Positions 1 through 8,022 of a DNA stretch of 16,303 nt are shown one piece after another. The stretch comes from an uncultured Kiritimatiellota bacterium (GTDB lineage: Bacteria; Verrucomicrobiota; Kiritimatiellia; RFP12; UBA1067), in NCBI GenBank assembly GCA_934654805.1, contig CAKUGW010000069.1, positions 1-16,303 on the forward strand, in the 5' to 3' direction. The notes under the pieces are model-generated. The model worked only from the letters and a program-made list of their open reading frames with translations. It was not told the DNA's origin and did not search any database. The position numbers and the translations under genes are program-made. Positions within the stretch are counted from its first letter, which is position 1; the number at the start of each line of letters is the position of its first letter.

Positions 1-186
1 CGGCAGGGCCGTGATGACGCCGTCCGGGTCCCAGAAGGCCATGATCTCCTTCATGGATTCCCCGTCGGTCGGGCGCGGCAGGACGGACAGGCTCCAGCCC
101 TTGCGCTTGGCGGCGCGCGACAGTCCCGCGATCATGCGGGAGTTGGCGGCACCGTGCGTGCCCCTGAACCAGATGACGGTCTTCAT
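1..186 (-). CDS. XylR-type AraC-family transcriptional regulator, N-terminal fragment cut by window edge
   Basis: Sixty-two codons are readable from the ATG at 186 down to base 1, without a stop. The peptide starts MKTVIWFRGTHGAANSRM and continues with RAAKRKGWSLSVL and then FWDPDGVITALP. The pattern of a beta strand, then a helix ending in GW, then about 20 residues to a WDPDGVI-like strand, matches the LacI-like sensor domain at the start of XylR-family regulators. The complete minus-strand regulator at 9599-10723 shows the same layout (VGWSIVRL, then LKPDGCLV). In this family the sensor binds a sugar and a C-terminal AraC helix-turn-helix binds DNA; that part lies outside the window. The gene is divergent from the glycoside hydrolase at 341, so it probably regulates the pectinase operon (inference). 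The start is supported by a -10 box 7 nt upstream. Confidence 0.72.
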   Translation of the reverse strand, partial: MKTVIWFRGTHGAANSRMIAGLSRAAKRKGWSLSVLPRPTDGESMKEIMAFWDPDGVITALP

Positions 187-193
187 GCCGCAT

Positions 194-202
194 AGTTTAT
201 CA
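194..202 (-). promoter_or_regulatory. Extended -10 box of the edge regulator, adjacent to its start codon
   Basis: On the minus strand the sequence reads TGA TAAACT, then 7 nt (ATGCGGC), then the ATG at 186. TATGAT (204-199) is an overlapping alternative -10. No -35 is evident at 16-18 bp. Either box places transcription start within a few bases of the start codon, so the mRNA would have almost no leader. No Shine-Dalgarno sequence is visible. Confidence 0.5.
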
Positions 203-324
203 TATTTGAGCTTCGCGCGTTGGAGCGGTAAGCTGCTCGCATTCGCGGCAGTCCCGGAAAATCATCATTTCGCATTTTGTCCTTTCGCGGATTTCGCGCG
301 ATGCCCCACGGGCCATACTCAATA

Positions 325-333
325 TGGTAAAAT
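325..333 (+). promoter_or_regulatory. Extended -10 box of the glycoside hydrolase operon
   Basis: TGG TAAAAT is followed by 7 nt (GCGCGCC) and the ATG at 341. A start at +7 from the -10 would fall on that ATG, which favours 341 over the ATG at 332 that overlaps the -10 itself. No convincing -35 is seen. Upstream, TTTCGC occurs three times (268-273, 283-288, 292-297); these are possible activator sites in the 154-base divergent intergenic region. Confidence 0.5.
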
Positions 334-340
334 GCGCGCC

Positions 341-3031
341 ATGCAAGTTCTCCTTCTCTCGATTGCCGTCTTCCTCTCGCTGCACAGCAGCGCCGCATTC
401 CACGCCGACTGGTCGAAGGCCGGATGCTGGATGAGCGCGGCGGACAAGGCACGGCCCGAAAAGCCGGCGGCGACCTATGTGCGTACGGTCTCGAACGGCG
501 TCTGCACGGTGCGGGTTGATGCGCTGACGAACGCCGTCGTCAAGGTCCGCGTGCCGCTCGGCGACCGCGCGGCCTACGCGGGCAAGCACATGACCTACCG
601 GCTTACGACGTCGGCGGACGGCGTGTCCGAGGGATACGGTATCCTGGAAGGGCAGATCGACCGCTCGGACGAGGGGAAGCCGAAGAAGCACTTCTGGAAG
701 CCCGCGACCCTGCCGCTCGACACCGAGCCGACCGTCTGGCAGCACACGCGCGCGCTGGACACGCGGATTACGGATCTCATGTTCACCTACGTCCTGCGCG
801 AGCCCGGCGTCTACCGCCTGCACGACTTCGCGCTCTTCGAGGCTCCCGATCCAATGGCCGCCTACGAGCCGGGGCGCAACTACCTCGCGAACGGCGGCGC
901 GGAACGCGGCTTCTACGCGACGAGCGCGGTCGGCGAGCAGTCGCTGCGGTTCGGGACGCGCGGCGGCGTCATCGAGCAGATGAAGGGACGTGTCGCGACG
1001 GGGCTTCTGAAGCCCGCGCGCGACGACCGGGTCTTCCGATCGGGATGGCATTCGTTCCGCCTGCACCGCGCGAAGGGCGAAGAGGGCGAGTTCTACTTCA
1101 ATCCCGTGCCGTGGGTGCAGGGACGTCCAGCCGTCTTCTCGTTCTGGGCGAAGGCGGCGCGGCGCGCGTGGGTCTCGGCGGGCTGGCTGATCCAGTCCGG
1201 CGTGCTCTACGACCGGCGCGTCGCCGTCGAGACGAACTGGACGAAGGTCGTCGCCGCCGTGCCGTCCTGGGGCTCGCGCACGGGCGGCATCGGCGGCTAT
1301 GGCGACGTGCTGGCGCAGAAGGGCGTGCCGGTCGCCGTGCCGCGCATCGCCGTGCCGGACGACGTGACGGTCTGGGTGGATGACGCTTTCGCGACCGTCG
1401 GACGCCAGGACGGCGAGGCGTCGCCGGCGGCATTCGCGTCGTCGGCGCGGCTCACGGGGAACGACCGGGGCATCTACCGGCCCGGCGAGAAGGTCACGGC
1501 CGAATTTCGGCTCGTCAACCTGTCCGAGAAGCCCTGCACGTACCGCGTCACGCGCAAGCTTCACGCGTGGGACGGGCACGAGGCGACGGACGCGCGGCGC
1601 ACGGCGACCGTCACGCTCGAACCGGGCGAGGAGAAGGCCGTGACGGGCGGCCTCGTGCCGCCGTCCGCGTGGCGAGGGCCGATGAACGCGGTCTGGGAGA
1701 CGCGGGCGGCGACCGGCGACGGTGCGCCGGAAGTCTCGTGCGTCACGTTCGGCGTCCAGCCGCCCTGCACGCGGCTCGCGCGGCGGCTTTCGGTGAACGT
1801 GATGTTCGGCTCGCCTGAGCAGACGCTCAGCTTCCTCAGGGAGTTCGGCATCGGCACGACGCGGCTCTGGGCGAACGGACGCGGCTGGCATCTCGACGCG
1901 GGCTACGCCTACTCGAAGCTCTTCCGCGACAACGGCCTCCGCAACCTGCTGGTGCTCGGCACGCCCGCGACCGTGGACGGCCGGCCGTTGCGCGGCGAGA
2001 CGCTTGTGCCGAAAGACCCGATGCCGTGGTTTGACGAGATGCTGCGCCTTGCCGACGCGCATCGCGGCGAGATCGACATCTACGAGTTCCTGAACGAGTT
2101 CAACATCTGGGGCGGACGGATGAAGAACCCCGATCCCGCGCGATTCGACGACCCGACTGTCGAGACCTACGTCGCGCTCGTCTCGAAGTTCCGTCCGCTC
2201 CTGAAGGCACGCCATCCCGACGTCCGCCTTGCGGGGCCGTGCACGTGTTCGACGGATCTCGCGTTCATCCAGCGGTTCCTCGACGCGGGCGGCGGCGCGC
2301 ATGTCGATCTGATTACCGAGCACGCCTACAACGCGAACCCGGACTGTCCCGACTACGGGCGGACGCTTGAACGGGGGCTGAAGGCCGCGCGCGCGGCGGG
2401 CGTCGCGGGATGGGCGCAGACGGAGGCCGGCGCGTGCAGTCCGAACCATCCGCTGCCCGGTCCGGCCGACCGGTTCGCGCTCAACCAGGCGCACATCGAC
2501 CTGCGGAACATGATCATCGCGTGGGCGAAGGGGCTTGACCACTATTCGCATTTCATGTTCGCGACGGGACGCCCCGGCGTGGACTGGAACCTGACGGCGC
2601 TCGGCAACGGCGACAACGGCTTCGAGGATCTGCCGAAGCCCGCGCTCTACGCCTTCCGCGCGTGCGCCGACCTGCTGGGCGAGGCGCCGTGCGTGGCCGA
2701 GCCGGATCTCGGCACGGGCGTGAAGTGCTACGTCTTCGACGGCGGCGAGACGCGCGTGGTCGCGATTTGGCAGTGGAACGGCGCGCCGCGCACGCTGCGT
2801 CCCGCCGCGCCGCTCGCGTCCGCGCGCTGGCACGACATGATGGGCGGCGTGCGCGAGCCGGCGGACGGCATCCGGCTTTCGCTGTTCCCGGTCTACTGCG
2901 TGTCGCGCCTGCCGACGGCGGATTTCGTGCGGGCGCTGCGCGCCTCGCCGCGTGAAGCGGATACGGCCTCGTCCGCCGCGCAGGAAGGGCAGGACGCGAG
3001 CGACCCCAACCTGAACCTGCTCGCCCCCTGA
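341..3031 (+). CDS. Secreted multidomain glycoside hydrolase, clan GH-A-like (GH39/GH5-like barrel)
   Basis: 896 residues from ATG 341. The signal peptide is MQVLLLSIAVFLSLHSSAA. Residues about 20-450 form beta-rich regions: an interface-type N-terminal domain, then a carbohydrate-binding-like domain (about 185-360) beginning NYLANGGAERGF and ending VWVDDAFATV. A Y(R)PGEKVTAEF beta sandwich follows (about 380-480). The C-terminal TIM barrel carries EFLNEFNIWG, with the putative acid/base Glu586, and WAQTEAG, with the putative nucleophile Glu695, in the NE...E arrangement of clan GH-A. A small beta domain ends the protein (VVAIWQWNG). The exact family and substrate cannot be assigned by eye. 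The neighbouring esterase-polygalacturonase suggests a pectin side chain or hemicellulose substrate (inference). The frame is open further upstream to 11, but that region is the divergent promoter and the regulator coding region, so 341 is preferred. Confidence 0.78.
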   Translation: MQVLLLSIAVFLSLHSSAAFHADWSKAGCWMSAADKARPEKPAATYVRTVSNGVCTVRVDALTNAVVKVRVPLGDRAAYAGKHMTYRLTTSADGVSEGYGILEGQIDRSDEGKPKKHFWKPATLPLDTEPTVWQHTRALDTRITDLMFTYVLREPGVYRLHDFALFEAPDPMAAYEPGRNYLANGGAERGFYATSAVGEQSLRFGTRGGVIEQMKGRVATGLLKPARDDRVFRSGWHSFRLHRAKGEEGEFYFNPVPWVQGRPAVFSFWAKAARRAWVSAGWLIQSGVLYDRRVAVETNWTKVVAAVPSWGSRTGGIGGYGDVLAQKGVPVAVPRIAVPDDVTVWVDDAFATVGRQDGEASPAAFASSARLTGNDRGIYRPGEKVTAEFRLVNLSEKPCTYRVTRKLHAWDGHEATDARRTATVTLEPGEEKAVTGGLVPPSAWRGPMNAVWETRAATGDGAPEVSCVTFGVQPPCTRLARRLSVNVMFGSPEQTLSFLREFGIGTTRLWANGRGWHLDAGYAYSKLFRDNGLRNLLVLGTPATVDGRPLRGETLVPKDPMPWFDEMLRLADAHRGEIDIYEFLNEFNIWGGRMKNPDPARFDDPTVETYVALVSKFRPLLKARHPDVRLAGPCTCSTDLAFIQRFLDAGGGAHVDLITEHAYNANPDCPDYGRTLERGLKAARAAGVAGWAQTEAGACSPNHPLPGPADRFALNQAHIDLRNMIIAWAKGLDHYSHFMFATGRPGVDWNLTALGNGDNGFEDLPKPALYAFRACADLLGEAPCVAEPDLGTGVKCYVFDGGETRVVAIWQWNGAPRTLRPAAPLASARWHDMMGGVREPADGIRLSLFPVYCVSRLPTADFVRALRASPREADTASSAAQEGQDASDPNLNLLAP

Positions 3032-3075
3032 ACGACGGGGCGGGCGAACGATCAAATCCGAAAGCGAGGTATATC

Positions 3076-5154
3076 ATGAGCAAGAAGTACGTGTGCAGGG
3101 CCTACGGGTGGGGCTACATGACGAAAGGCCTTTCAGTGGACGGTCTGCGGTGTCTGGCGACAGCCGCCGCGTTCTTCGGGCTGACGCTCGGCGCGTCGGC
3201 GACGACGCTCTTCTTCGCGGGCGACTCGACGCTCGACGACAACGGGTACAGCCTTGGCGGGCGCATCCGCGCGCCCTACTACAGTTGGGGGACGCACCTC
3301 CAGAAGGCGATGAAGACGGGCTGCCGCGTCGCGAACTACGCCAGGAGCGGCGCCTCGACGAAGGCGTTCGCCGCGTCGGGCCAGTGGGAGAGGCTTCTCG
3401 CCGCCGTCCAGCCGGGAGACTTCGTCGCGATCCAGTTCGGGCACAACGACCAGAAGCGCTCGACGGAATCCGAGCGCGCGGAGCGCTGGGCCGACCCGAA
3501 GGGGCTCTTCCGCGAGATCGTGCGCGGCTGGGTGAAGGACGTCCGCGCGAAGGGCGCGGCGCCGATTCTCCTCTCGCCGATCTGCCGTGCGACGTTCGAC
3601 GCGGAGGGCAGGAGGCTCGTCGACGTCGAGCACAGGAGCGACGGCGTGTGCCTGCGGAGCTACCGCGACGCGATGCGCGAGCTGTCCGACGAGCTCGCGT
3701 GCGACTTCGTGGACATGAACGCGCTGACGCGCGACCTGATGGAAGGGCTCGGACGCGAGGCGGCGCACAAGCTCTTCGTGGTCTCGACGGGCCTGGCGCG
3801 CGGCAAGGACGGCGAGCCGGCGAAGGACACGACGCATCCGATCCAGACGGGCGCGGCGGCGTTCGCGAAGCTCTTTCTCGACGACGTGCGGGCACGTGGC
3901 CTCGCGGTCGCGCAGCTCTTCAAGAGCCGCGACTTCCCGATCACCGAATTCGGCGCGACGCCGGACGGCGCCAAGTGCACGGTCGCGTTCGCGCGCGCGA
4001 TGGCGGCGTGCGAGAAGGCGGGCGGCGGCCGCGTCGTCGTGCCGAAGGGGACATGGCATTCGGGCCCGATCCACTTCCGGTCGAACTGCGAGCTGCGCCT
4101 CGCCGAAGGCTCGGAAATCGTCTTCTCGCAGGATCCGGCCGACTATCTGCCGGCCGTCCACACGACGTGGGAGGGGCTGGAGTGCTGGAACTACTCGCCG
4201 CTCGTCTACGCCTACGCCTGCACGAACGTCGCGATCTCCGGTTCGGGCACGTTGCGCGGCTATGCGGGCGAATGGAAGGACTCGTTCTGGAAGACGGCGT
4301 GGGATCAGCCGAGAGACGCCGGCGTCAGGGCCGCGCGGCTTCAGCTCTACACGTGGGGCGCGACGGACTGCCCCGTCGAGAAGCGCGAAATCTGGAAACG
4401 GAAGGATGCGCACACGCGGCCGCAGCTCGTCCAGTTCAACCGCTGCAAGGGCGTGACGTGGGAGGGCTTCAAGGTGCGCAACGCGCCGTTCTGGACGCTG
4501 CACCTCTACCTGTGCGAGGATGCCGCCGTGCGCAACCTCGACGTTTCCGCCCACGGGCGCAACAACGACGGCATCGACATCGAGATGAGCCGCAGCGTCA
4601 TCGTCGAGAACTGCCGCTTCGACCAGGGCGACGACGGCATCGTGATCAAGTCGGGGCGCAACCGCGACGCCTGGCGGCTCGCGACGCCGACGGAGGACGT
4701 CTTCGTGCGCGACTGCGAGATCGTCGATGCGCACACGCTCCTCGGCATCGGCAGCGAGATCTCCGGCGGCGTGAGGAACGTCCGCCTCGTCAACTGCCGC
4801 GGCCGCGACGTCATTCGCGCCATTTTCATCAAGACGAACCGTCGGCGCGGCGGCACGGTCGAGGGCATTTCCGTCGAAGGCGTGACGGTCGGGAACGTGC
4901 GGCAGGATCTCGTGTGCCTGTCGGTCGACACGCTCTACCAGTGGGCGGACTTCCCGGACTACGAGAACCGCGCGACCGTGATCCGCGACATCGACATCCG
5001 CAACGTCCACGGCCGGAAGGCGAAACGCCGCGTGAACATGGTCGGCGACCCGGACCTGCCGGTGCGGAACGTCCGCCTCGCGAACGTGACGGTCGATGCG
5101 GCGCAGAAGCCGGACGTCGTGGAGAACGTTCAGCTGACCGAGACCAATGACTGA
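3076..5154 (+). CDS. Bifunctional secreted pectinase: CE12-like SGNH acetylesterase fused to GH28 polygalacturonase
   Basis: 692 residues. The N-terminal signal sequence has its hydrophobic core at about 27-42. Residues 45-280 are an SGNH/GDSL esterase like rhamnogalacturonan acetylesterase: FAGDST with Ser51, SGAST, FGHND with Asn124, and DTTHP with Asp251 and His254. Residues about 290-690 form a GH28 right-handed beta helix, opening ITEFGATPDG. The active-site motifs are NNDGID (Asp498), QGDDGI (Asp519/Asp520), GIGSEISGG (557-565) and FIKTN with Lys586. The predicted role is to deacetylate and cut galacturonan or rhamnogalacturonan outside the cytoplasm. It follows the glycoside hydrolase by 44 nt, has a GAGG Shine-Dalgarno at 3066-3069 that supports ATG 3076, and is probably co-transcribed. 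ATG 3118, preceded by GTGGGG, is an alternative start giving a more compact signal peptide. Confidence 0.9.
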   Translation: MSKKYVCRAYGWGYMTKGLSVDGLRCLATAAAFFGLTLGASATTLFFAGDSTLDDNGYSLGGRIRAPYYSWGTHLQKAMKTGCRVANYARSGASTKAFAASGQWERLLAAVQPGDFVAIQFGHNDQKRSTESERAERWADPKGLFREIVRGWVKDVRAKGAAPILLSPICRATFDAEGRRLVDVEHRSDGVCLRSYRDAMRELSDELACDFVDMNALTRDLMEGLGREAAHKLFVVSTGLARGKDGEPAKDTTHPIQTGAAAFAKLFLDDVRARGLAVAQLFKSRDFPITEFGATPDGAKCTVAFARAMAACEKAGGGRVVVPKGTWHSGPIHFRSNCELRLAEGSEIVFSQDPADYLPAVHTTWEGLECWNYSPLVYAYACTNVAISGSGTLRGYAGEWKDSFWKTAWDQPRDAGVRAARLQLYTWGATDCPVEKREIWKRKDAHTRPQLVQFNRCKGVTWEGFKVRNAPFWTLHLYLCEDAAVRNLDVSAHGRNNDGIDIEMSRSVIVENCRFDQGDDGIVIKSGRNRDAWRLATPTEDVFVRDCEIVDAHTLLGIGSEISGGVRNVRLVNCRGRDVIRAIFIKTNRRRGGTVEGISVEGVTVGNVRQDLVCLSVDTLYQWADFPDYENRATVIRDIDIRNVHGRKAKRRVNMVGDPDLPVRNVRLANVTVDAAQKPDVVENVQLTETND

Positions 5155-5229
5155 GGCATTCCGGCAGGACTCGGATTGAGACCGGGGACCGACAGTGACA
5201 CGCGCATCGAATGCCGTCCATCTCGACCT

Positions 5230-5249
5230 GCCCGCTGTGTGCGGCGGGC
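5230..5249 (+). terminator. GC hairpin after the pectinase operon, possible terminator
   Basis: GCCCGCT pairs with GGCGGGC around a six-base loop, 75 bp after the stop of the polygalacturonase gene. The following bases (ATTGGCCTTTA) contain only a weak T run, so it is not a canonical intrinsic terminator. A separate 10-bp palindrome, GAACCGGTTC, sits at 5264-5273, between this hairpin and the next promoter. Confidence 0.35.
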
Positions 5250-5304
5250 ATTGGCCTTTAACGGAACCGGTTCTCGGGTGCCCCTTTCGCTCGGCGGCAA
5301 TTCG

Positions 5305-5313
5305 TGATATAAT
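5305..5313 (+). promoter_or_regulatory. Extended -10 box of the lipoprotein isomerase operon
   Basis: TGA TATAAT, a perfect -10 hexamer, ends 6 nt before the ATG at 5320, so transcription should start at or next to the start codon. The -35 position (TTTCGC at 5285-5290, 17-bp spacer) is poor. CCTTTCGC at 5283-5290 also occurs at 281-288 upstream of the first hydrolase, and the palindrome GAACCGGTTC lies just upstream. Confidence 0.6.
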
Positions 5314-5319
5314 TACCGC

Positions 5320-6231
5320 ATGAAAAAGATGATTAGGCTTCTGTCGTGTGCCGTCCTCCTGCTGGCGGCCGGTTGCGCGTCCCTCTCGTCGCGGGTCGCG
5401 ATTCCCGCCGAGCGCATCGGCGTCTGCAGCTGGAGCTGGCGCCTGCCGATGAGGGGCGTCGCCCGCGAGATGGCGAAGGCGGACGTGAAGGGCATCCATC
5501 TCGCGCTGGGGCCGTTCATCGCGCCAGACGAACGGCACGGCGCGGCGGAGGACGCGGCGGCGCTCGCGTTCGTGAAGGAGAGGATCGCGAAGGGCGAATG
5601 GGTCCTCATGAGCACGATGGTTGGCATGGTCGGCGAGGACTACTCGACGCTCGAGACGATCCGCGAGACGGGCGGCATCGTGCCCGACCGCCACTGGGAG
5701 GCGAACAAGAGGATCGTGACGGCGGGCGCGCGCCTGACGCAGGAGCTTGGCTGCAAGTACATGTCGACGCACGCGGGCTTCCTCGACGAGTCGAACCCGA
5801 AGGCCCTGAAGAAGTACGTCGAGCGCGTGACGTGGATGCGCGACGAGTGCCGCAAGTACGGCGTCGTGCTGCTGCTGGAGTCCGGCCAGGAGACGGCCGA
5901 GGACCTGGCGGCGTTCCTGCCGCGCGTGCCGGGCGTCGGCGTCAACTTCGATCCGGCGAACATGATCCTCTACGCGAAGGGCAGGCCGCGCGAGGCCGTG
6001 CGCGTCCTCGTGCCGTGGATCCGGCAGGTGCACGTCAAGGACGCGCGCGAGACGAAGAAGCCGGGCACGTGGGGCGAAGAGGTGCCGTGGGGTGCGGGCG
6101 AGGTCGGCGGCGAGGCGTTCCTCGCGGAGCTGGAGGCTTTGGGCTTCAAGGGCAATTACGTCGTCGAGCGCGAGGCGGGCTCAGACCGGCCGGGCGACAT
6201 CCGGCGCGCCATCAGGGAGTTGCGCCGCTGA
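5320..6231 (+). CDS. Lipoprotein of the sugar phosphate isomerase/epimerase (xylose isomerase-like TIM barrel) family
   Basis: 303 residues. The N-terminus MKKMIRLLSCAVLLLAAGC is a lipoprotein signal peptide with Cys19 in an LAAGC lipobox, so the protein is probably membrane-anchored outside the cytoplasm. The rest is a complete AP-endonuclease-2-like barrel: RIGVCSWSWRLP, then MSTHAGF, then LLLESGQE, then GVNFDPANM, then QVHVKDAR and VVEREAG. The Glu, Asp, His and Glu in these strands match the metal-binding positions of this family. Exported members occur widely in glycan-degrading PVC and Bacteroidota bacteria, and their substrates are mostly unknown. It has its own promoter directly at the ATG and is followed 49 nt later by an acyl-CoA ligase. 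Placement beside a pectinase locus suggests a role in sugar handling, but nothing in the sequence identifies the substrate. Confidence 0.82.
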   Translation: MKKMIRLLSCAVLLLAAGCASLSSRVAIPAERIGVCSWSWRLPMRGVAREMAKADVKGIHLALGPFIAPDERHGAAEDAAALAFVKERIAKGEWVLMSTMVGMVGEDYSTLETIRETGGIVPDRHWEANKRIVTAGARLTQELGCKYMSTHAGFLDESNPKALKKYVERVTWMRDECRKYGVVLLLESGQETAEDLAAFLPRVPGVGVNFDPANMILYAKGRPREAVRVLVPWIRQVHVKDARETKKPGTWGEEVPWGAGEVGGEAFLAELEALGFKGNYVVEREAGSDRPGDIRRAIRELRR

Positions 6232-6280
6232 ACAGACAGAAACGATTTGCGTCAACTGAAGGAAGCGAAGGAATTCAAAC

Positions 6281-7960
6281 ATGACGATTCGCGGTTTGAT
6301 CGAGAAATGGGCGGACATTCGTCCGAATGGGACGCTCTTCGCCTACCATGAGGACAACGCCTGGAAGACGCGCTCCTATGCCGCGTCCCTGAAGGGCGTG
6401 CGGGAGATCGCCGAAGGCTACGGCACGCGGTTCGGGCTGAAGCCGCGCGACGAGAACGCGGCGATCATCCTGCAGAACTCCCCGACATGGATCGAATCCT
6501 ACCTCGCGCAGGTCGGCACGGGCGTGTCGGTCGTGCCGATCGACCCGAAGCTCCGCAACGAGGAGGTCGCGTACATCCTGAGGGACGCCGAGGTGCGCGT
6601 CGTCACGACCGACCCCCTGCACCTCAAGATGATGATGCTGATCGCGAAGGACCTGCCCGCCCTGCGGGCGGTCGTCGTCGTCGGGGGCGTCATCAACCCG
6701 GGGCAGAAGATCGCCGGGCGCATCGACGTCGTCGGCTACGAGTCCCTGCGGATCGCGGGCGGCGGCAAGTGGTACGACGACCACGTCGCCCGGCCGGACG
6801 ACATCGCGTCCATCATCTACACGTCGGGCACGACCGGCAAGCCGAAGGGCGCGATGCTCACGCACGGGAACTTCATCGCCGATCTCGAGGGGGCCTACAA
6901 GCTCTTCGGCACCGTCACGCACAGGGACTCGTTCTTCGTCGTCCTGCCGCTCTTCCACGCCTTCTCGTTCTCGGCGAACTTCATCGCCTCTATGATGAAG
7001 GGCGCGTCGATGTGCTTCTGCCAGTCGCTCCGCACGGTCGGGCAGGACATCCACGACCTGAAGCCGACCGTCATCTGCGCGGTGCCGCTCCTCGCGGAGA
7101 AGCTGCACGAGAAGATCGAGTCGGGCCTCCAGAAGTCGAAGCTCGCGCAGTTCCTCATGAAGATCGGCCTGCGCGGCCCCGTCATGCATATGGTGAAGAT
7201 GAAGCTCGGCGGCCGGCTCCGCTTCTTCATCACCGGCGGCGCGCCGTGCCCGCGTCCCGTCATGGAGTGCTTCAAGCGCATCCACGTGCGCTTCCTGGAG
7301 GGCTACGGCCTCACGGAATGCTCGCCGATCGTCTCGGTGTGTCCGCCCGAGGTCATCAAGATCGGCACGATCGGCCCCGCGATCGGCGGCATCGAGGTGC
7401 GCCTCGCCGACCAGAACGAGCAGGGCGTCGGCGAGATCCAGGTGCGCGGCCCGATCGTCATGCAGGGCTACTTCCACAACCCCGACGCGACGGCCGAGGC
7501 GTTCGAGGACGACGGGAAGGGTGGCCTCTGGCTCCGCACGGGCGACCTCGCGTCGATGGACGCGGACGGCTTCATCACGATTCGCGGACGCAAGAAGGCG
7601 CTGATCGTCAACCGCGAGGGCAAGAACATCTATCCGGAAGAGGTCGAGAACACGATCGCGAAGGAGCCGTGCATCTCGGATGTCGTCGTCGTCGGCTACA
7701 CGCAGGGCGAAGATCCGGGCGAAAAGGTCGGCGCGATCATCTACCCGAACGAGGACTGGTTCAAGGACCGCAACGGCGGCCAGCTTCCCGCATGGGAGGA
7801 GGTCGAGAAGTTCGCCGTCAAGCACGCGCAGGAGCGGTGCGCCGAGCTTGCGGACTACAAGCGCGTCCGCAAGGTCGTCTGCGCGAAGGAGCCGCTCGTG
7901 CGCACGTCGATCGGCAAGGTCAAGCGCGTCGCCTACAAGGGGGCCTTGGACGAGAAGTGA
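6281..7960 (+). CDS. AMP-forming acyl-CoA ligase (long-chain fatty acid-CoA ligase family)
   Basis: 559 residues. The adenylate-forming signature IIYTSGTTGKPKG (about 178-190) binds the ATP phosphates. GYGLTECSP (341-349) is motif A5, LRTGD with Asp422 binds the ribose, and GRKKALIVNREGKNIYPEEVEN is the hinge and A8 region. The C-terminal TSIGKVKR supplies the catalytic lysine (Lys546). The length and the VPIDPKLRNEEVAYIL region fit long-chain acyl-CoA or acyl-ACP synthetases rather than acetyl-CoA synthetase. There are no membrane segments or signal peptide, so the enzyme is cytoplasmic or peripheral. The ATG has a Shine-Dalgarno sequence (GAAGGA about 8 nt upstream), consistent with translation inside an operon with the preceding lipoprotein gene. 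The acyl substrate cannot be read from the sequence. Confidence 0.9.
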   Translation: MTIRGLIEKWADIRPNGTLFAYHEDNAWKTRSYAASLKGVREIAEGYGTRFGLKPRDENAAIILQNSPTWIESYLAQVGTGVSVVPIDPKLRNEEVAYILRDAEVRVVTTDPLHLKMMMLIAKDLPALRAVVVVGGVINPGQKIAGRIDVVGYESLRIAGGGKWYDDHVARPDDIASIIYTSGTTGKPKGAMLTHGNFIADLEGAYKLFGTVTHRDSFFVVLPLFHAFSFSANFIASMMKGASMCFCQSLRTVGQDIHDLKPTVICAVPLLAEKLHEKIESGLQKSKLAQFLMKIGLRGPVMHMVKMKLGGRLRFFITGGAPCPRPVMECFKRIHVRFLEGYGLTECSPIVSVCPPEVIKIGTIGPAIGGIEVRLADQNEQGVGEIQVRGPIVMQGYFHNPDATAEAFEDDGKGGLWLRTGDLASMDADGFITIRGRKKALIVNREGKNIYPEEVENTIAKEPCISDVVVVGYTQGEDPGEKVGAIIYPNEDWFKDRNGGQLPAWEEVEKFAVKHAQERCAELADYKRVRKVVCAKEPLVRTSIGKVKRVAYKGALDEK

Positions 7961-7975
7961 CAGAAATGACGTGAT

Positions 7976-8022
7976 TCAAGGGCCTTTGTCCTCCGCCTTC
8001 TGCCCTCTGTCCTTGTCCGAAA
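7976..8022 (+). repeat. Pyrimidine-rich imperfect short tandem repeat upstream of the dehydrogenase
   Basis: Between the ligase and the dehydrogenase the sequence is a run of TTTGTCC, TCCGCCT, TCTGCCC, TCTGTCC and TTGTCC type units of about 7 bp, ending 4 nt before the dehydrogenase ATG. No Shine-Dalgarno sequence and no -10 box are visible in front of that ATG. It may be a degenerate tandem repeat or simply biased spacer sequence. Confidence 0.35.

Noticed and set aside
11..340. N-terminal extension of the glycoside hydrolase frame to 11
   Set aside because: It would overlap the divergent regulator coding region and the promoter. The signal peptide begins at 341, right after the -10 box.
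3022..3042. Attenuator hairpin at the stop codon of the glycoside hydrolase (CGCCCC / GGGGCG)
   Set aside because: A six-bp GC stem is common by chance here, no T run follows, and the downstream gene has its own Shine-Dalgarno and appears co-transcribed.
200..3055. 951-codon minus-strand ORF opposite the glycoside hydrolase
   Set aside because: Its translation is Arg/Ala-rich with no domain motifs. The plus frame has a signal peptide and catalytic motifs. Long antisense ORFs are expected in this GC-rich codon usage.
3093..5150. 685-codon plus-strand ORF in a second frame of the pectinase gene
   Set aside because: Shadow frame, extremely Arg-rich and without motifs, fully inside the CE12-GH28 gene.
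3133..6033. 966-codon minus-strand ORF opposite the pectinase and isomerase genes
   Set aside because: It runs across two clear plus-strand genes and a promoter, and shows only low-complexity basic/acidic composition.
6275..7825. 516-codon minus-strand ORF opposite the acyl-CoA ligase
   Set aside because: Composition is typical of the antisense of GC-rich codons; the plus strand has every adenylate-forming motif.
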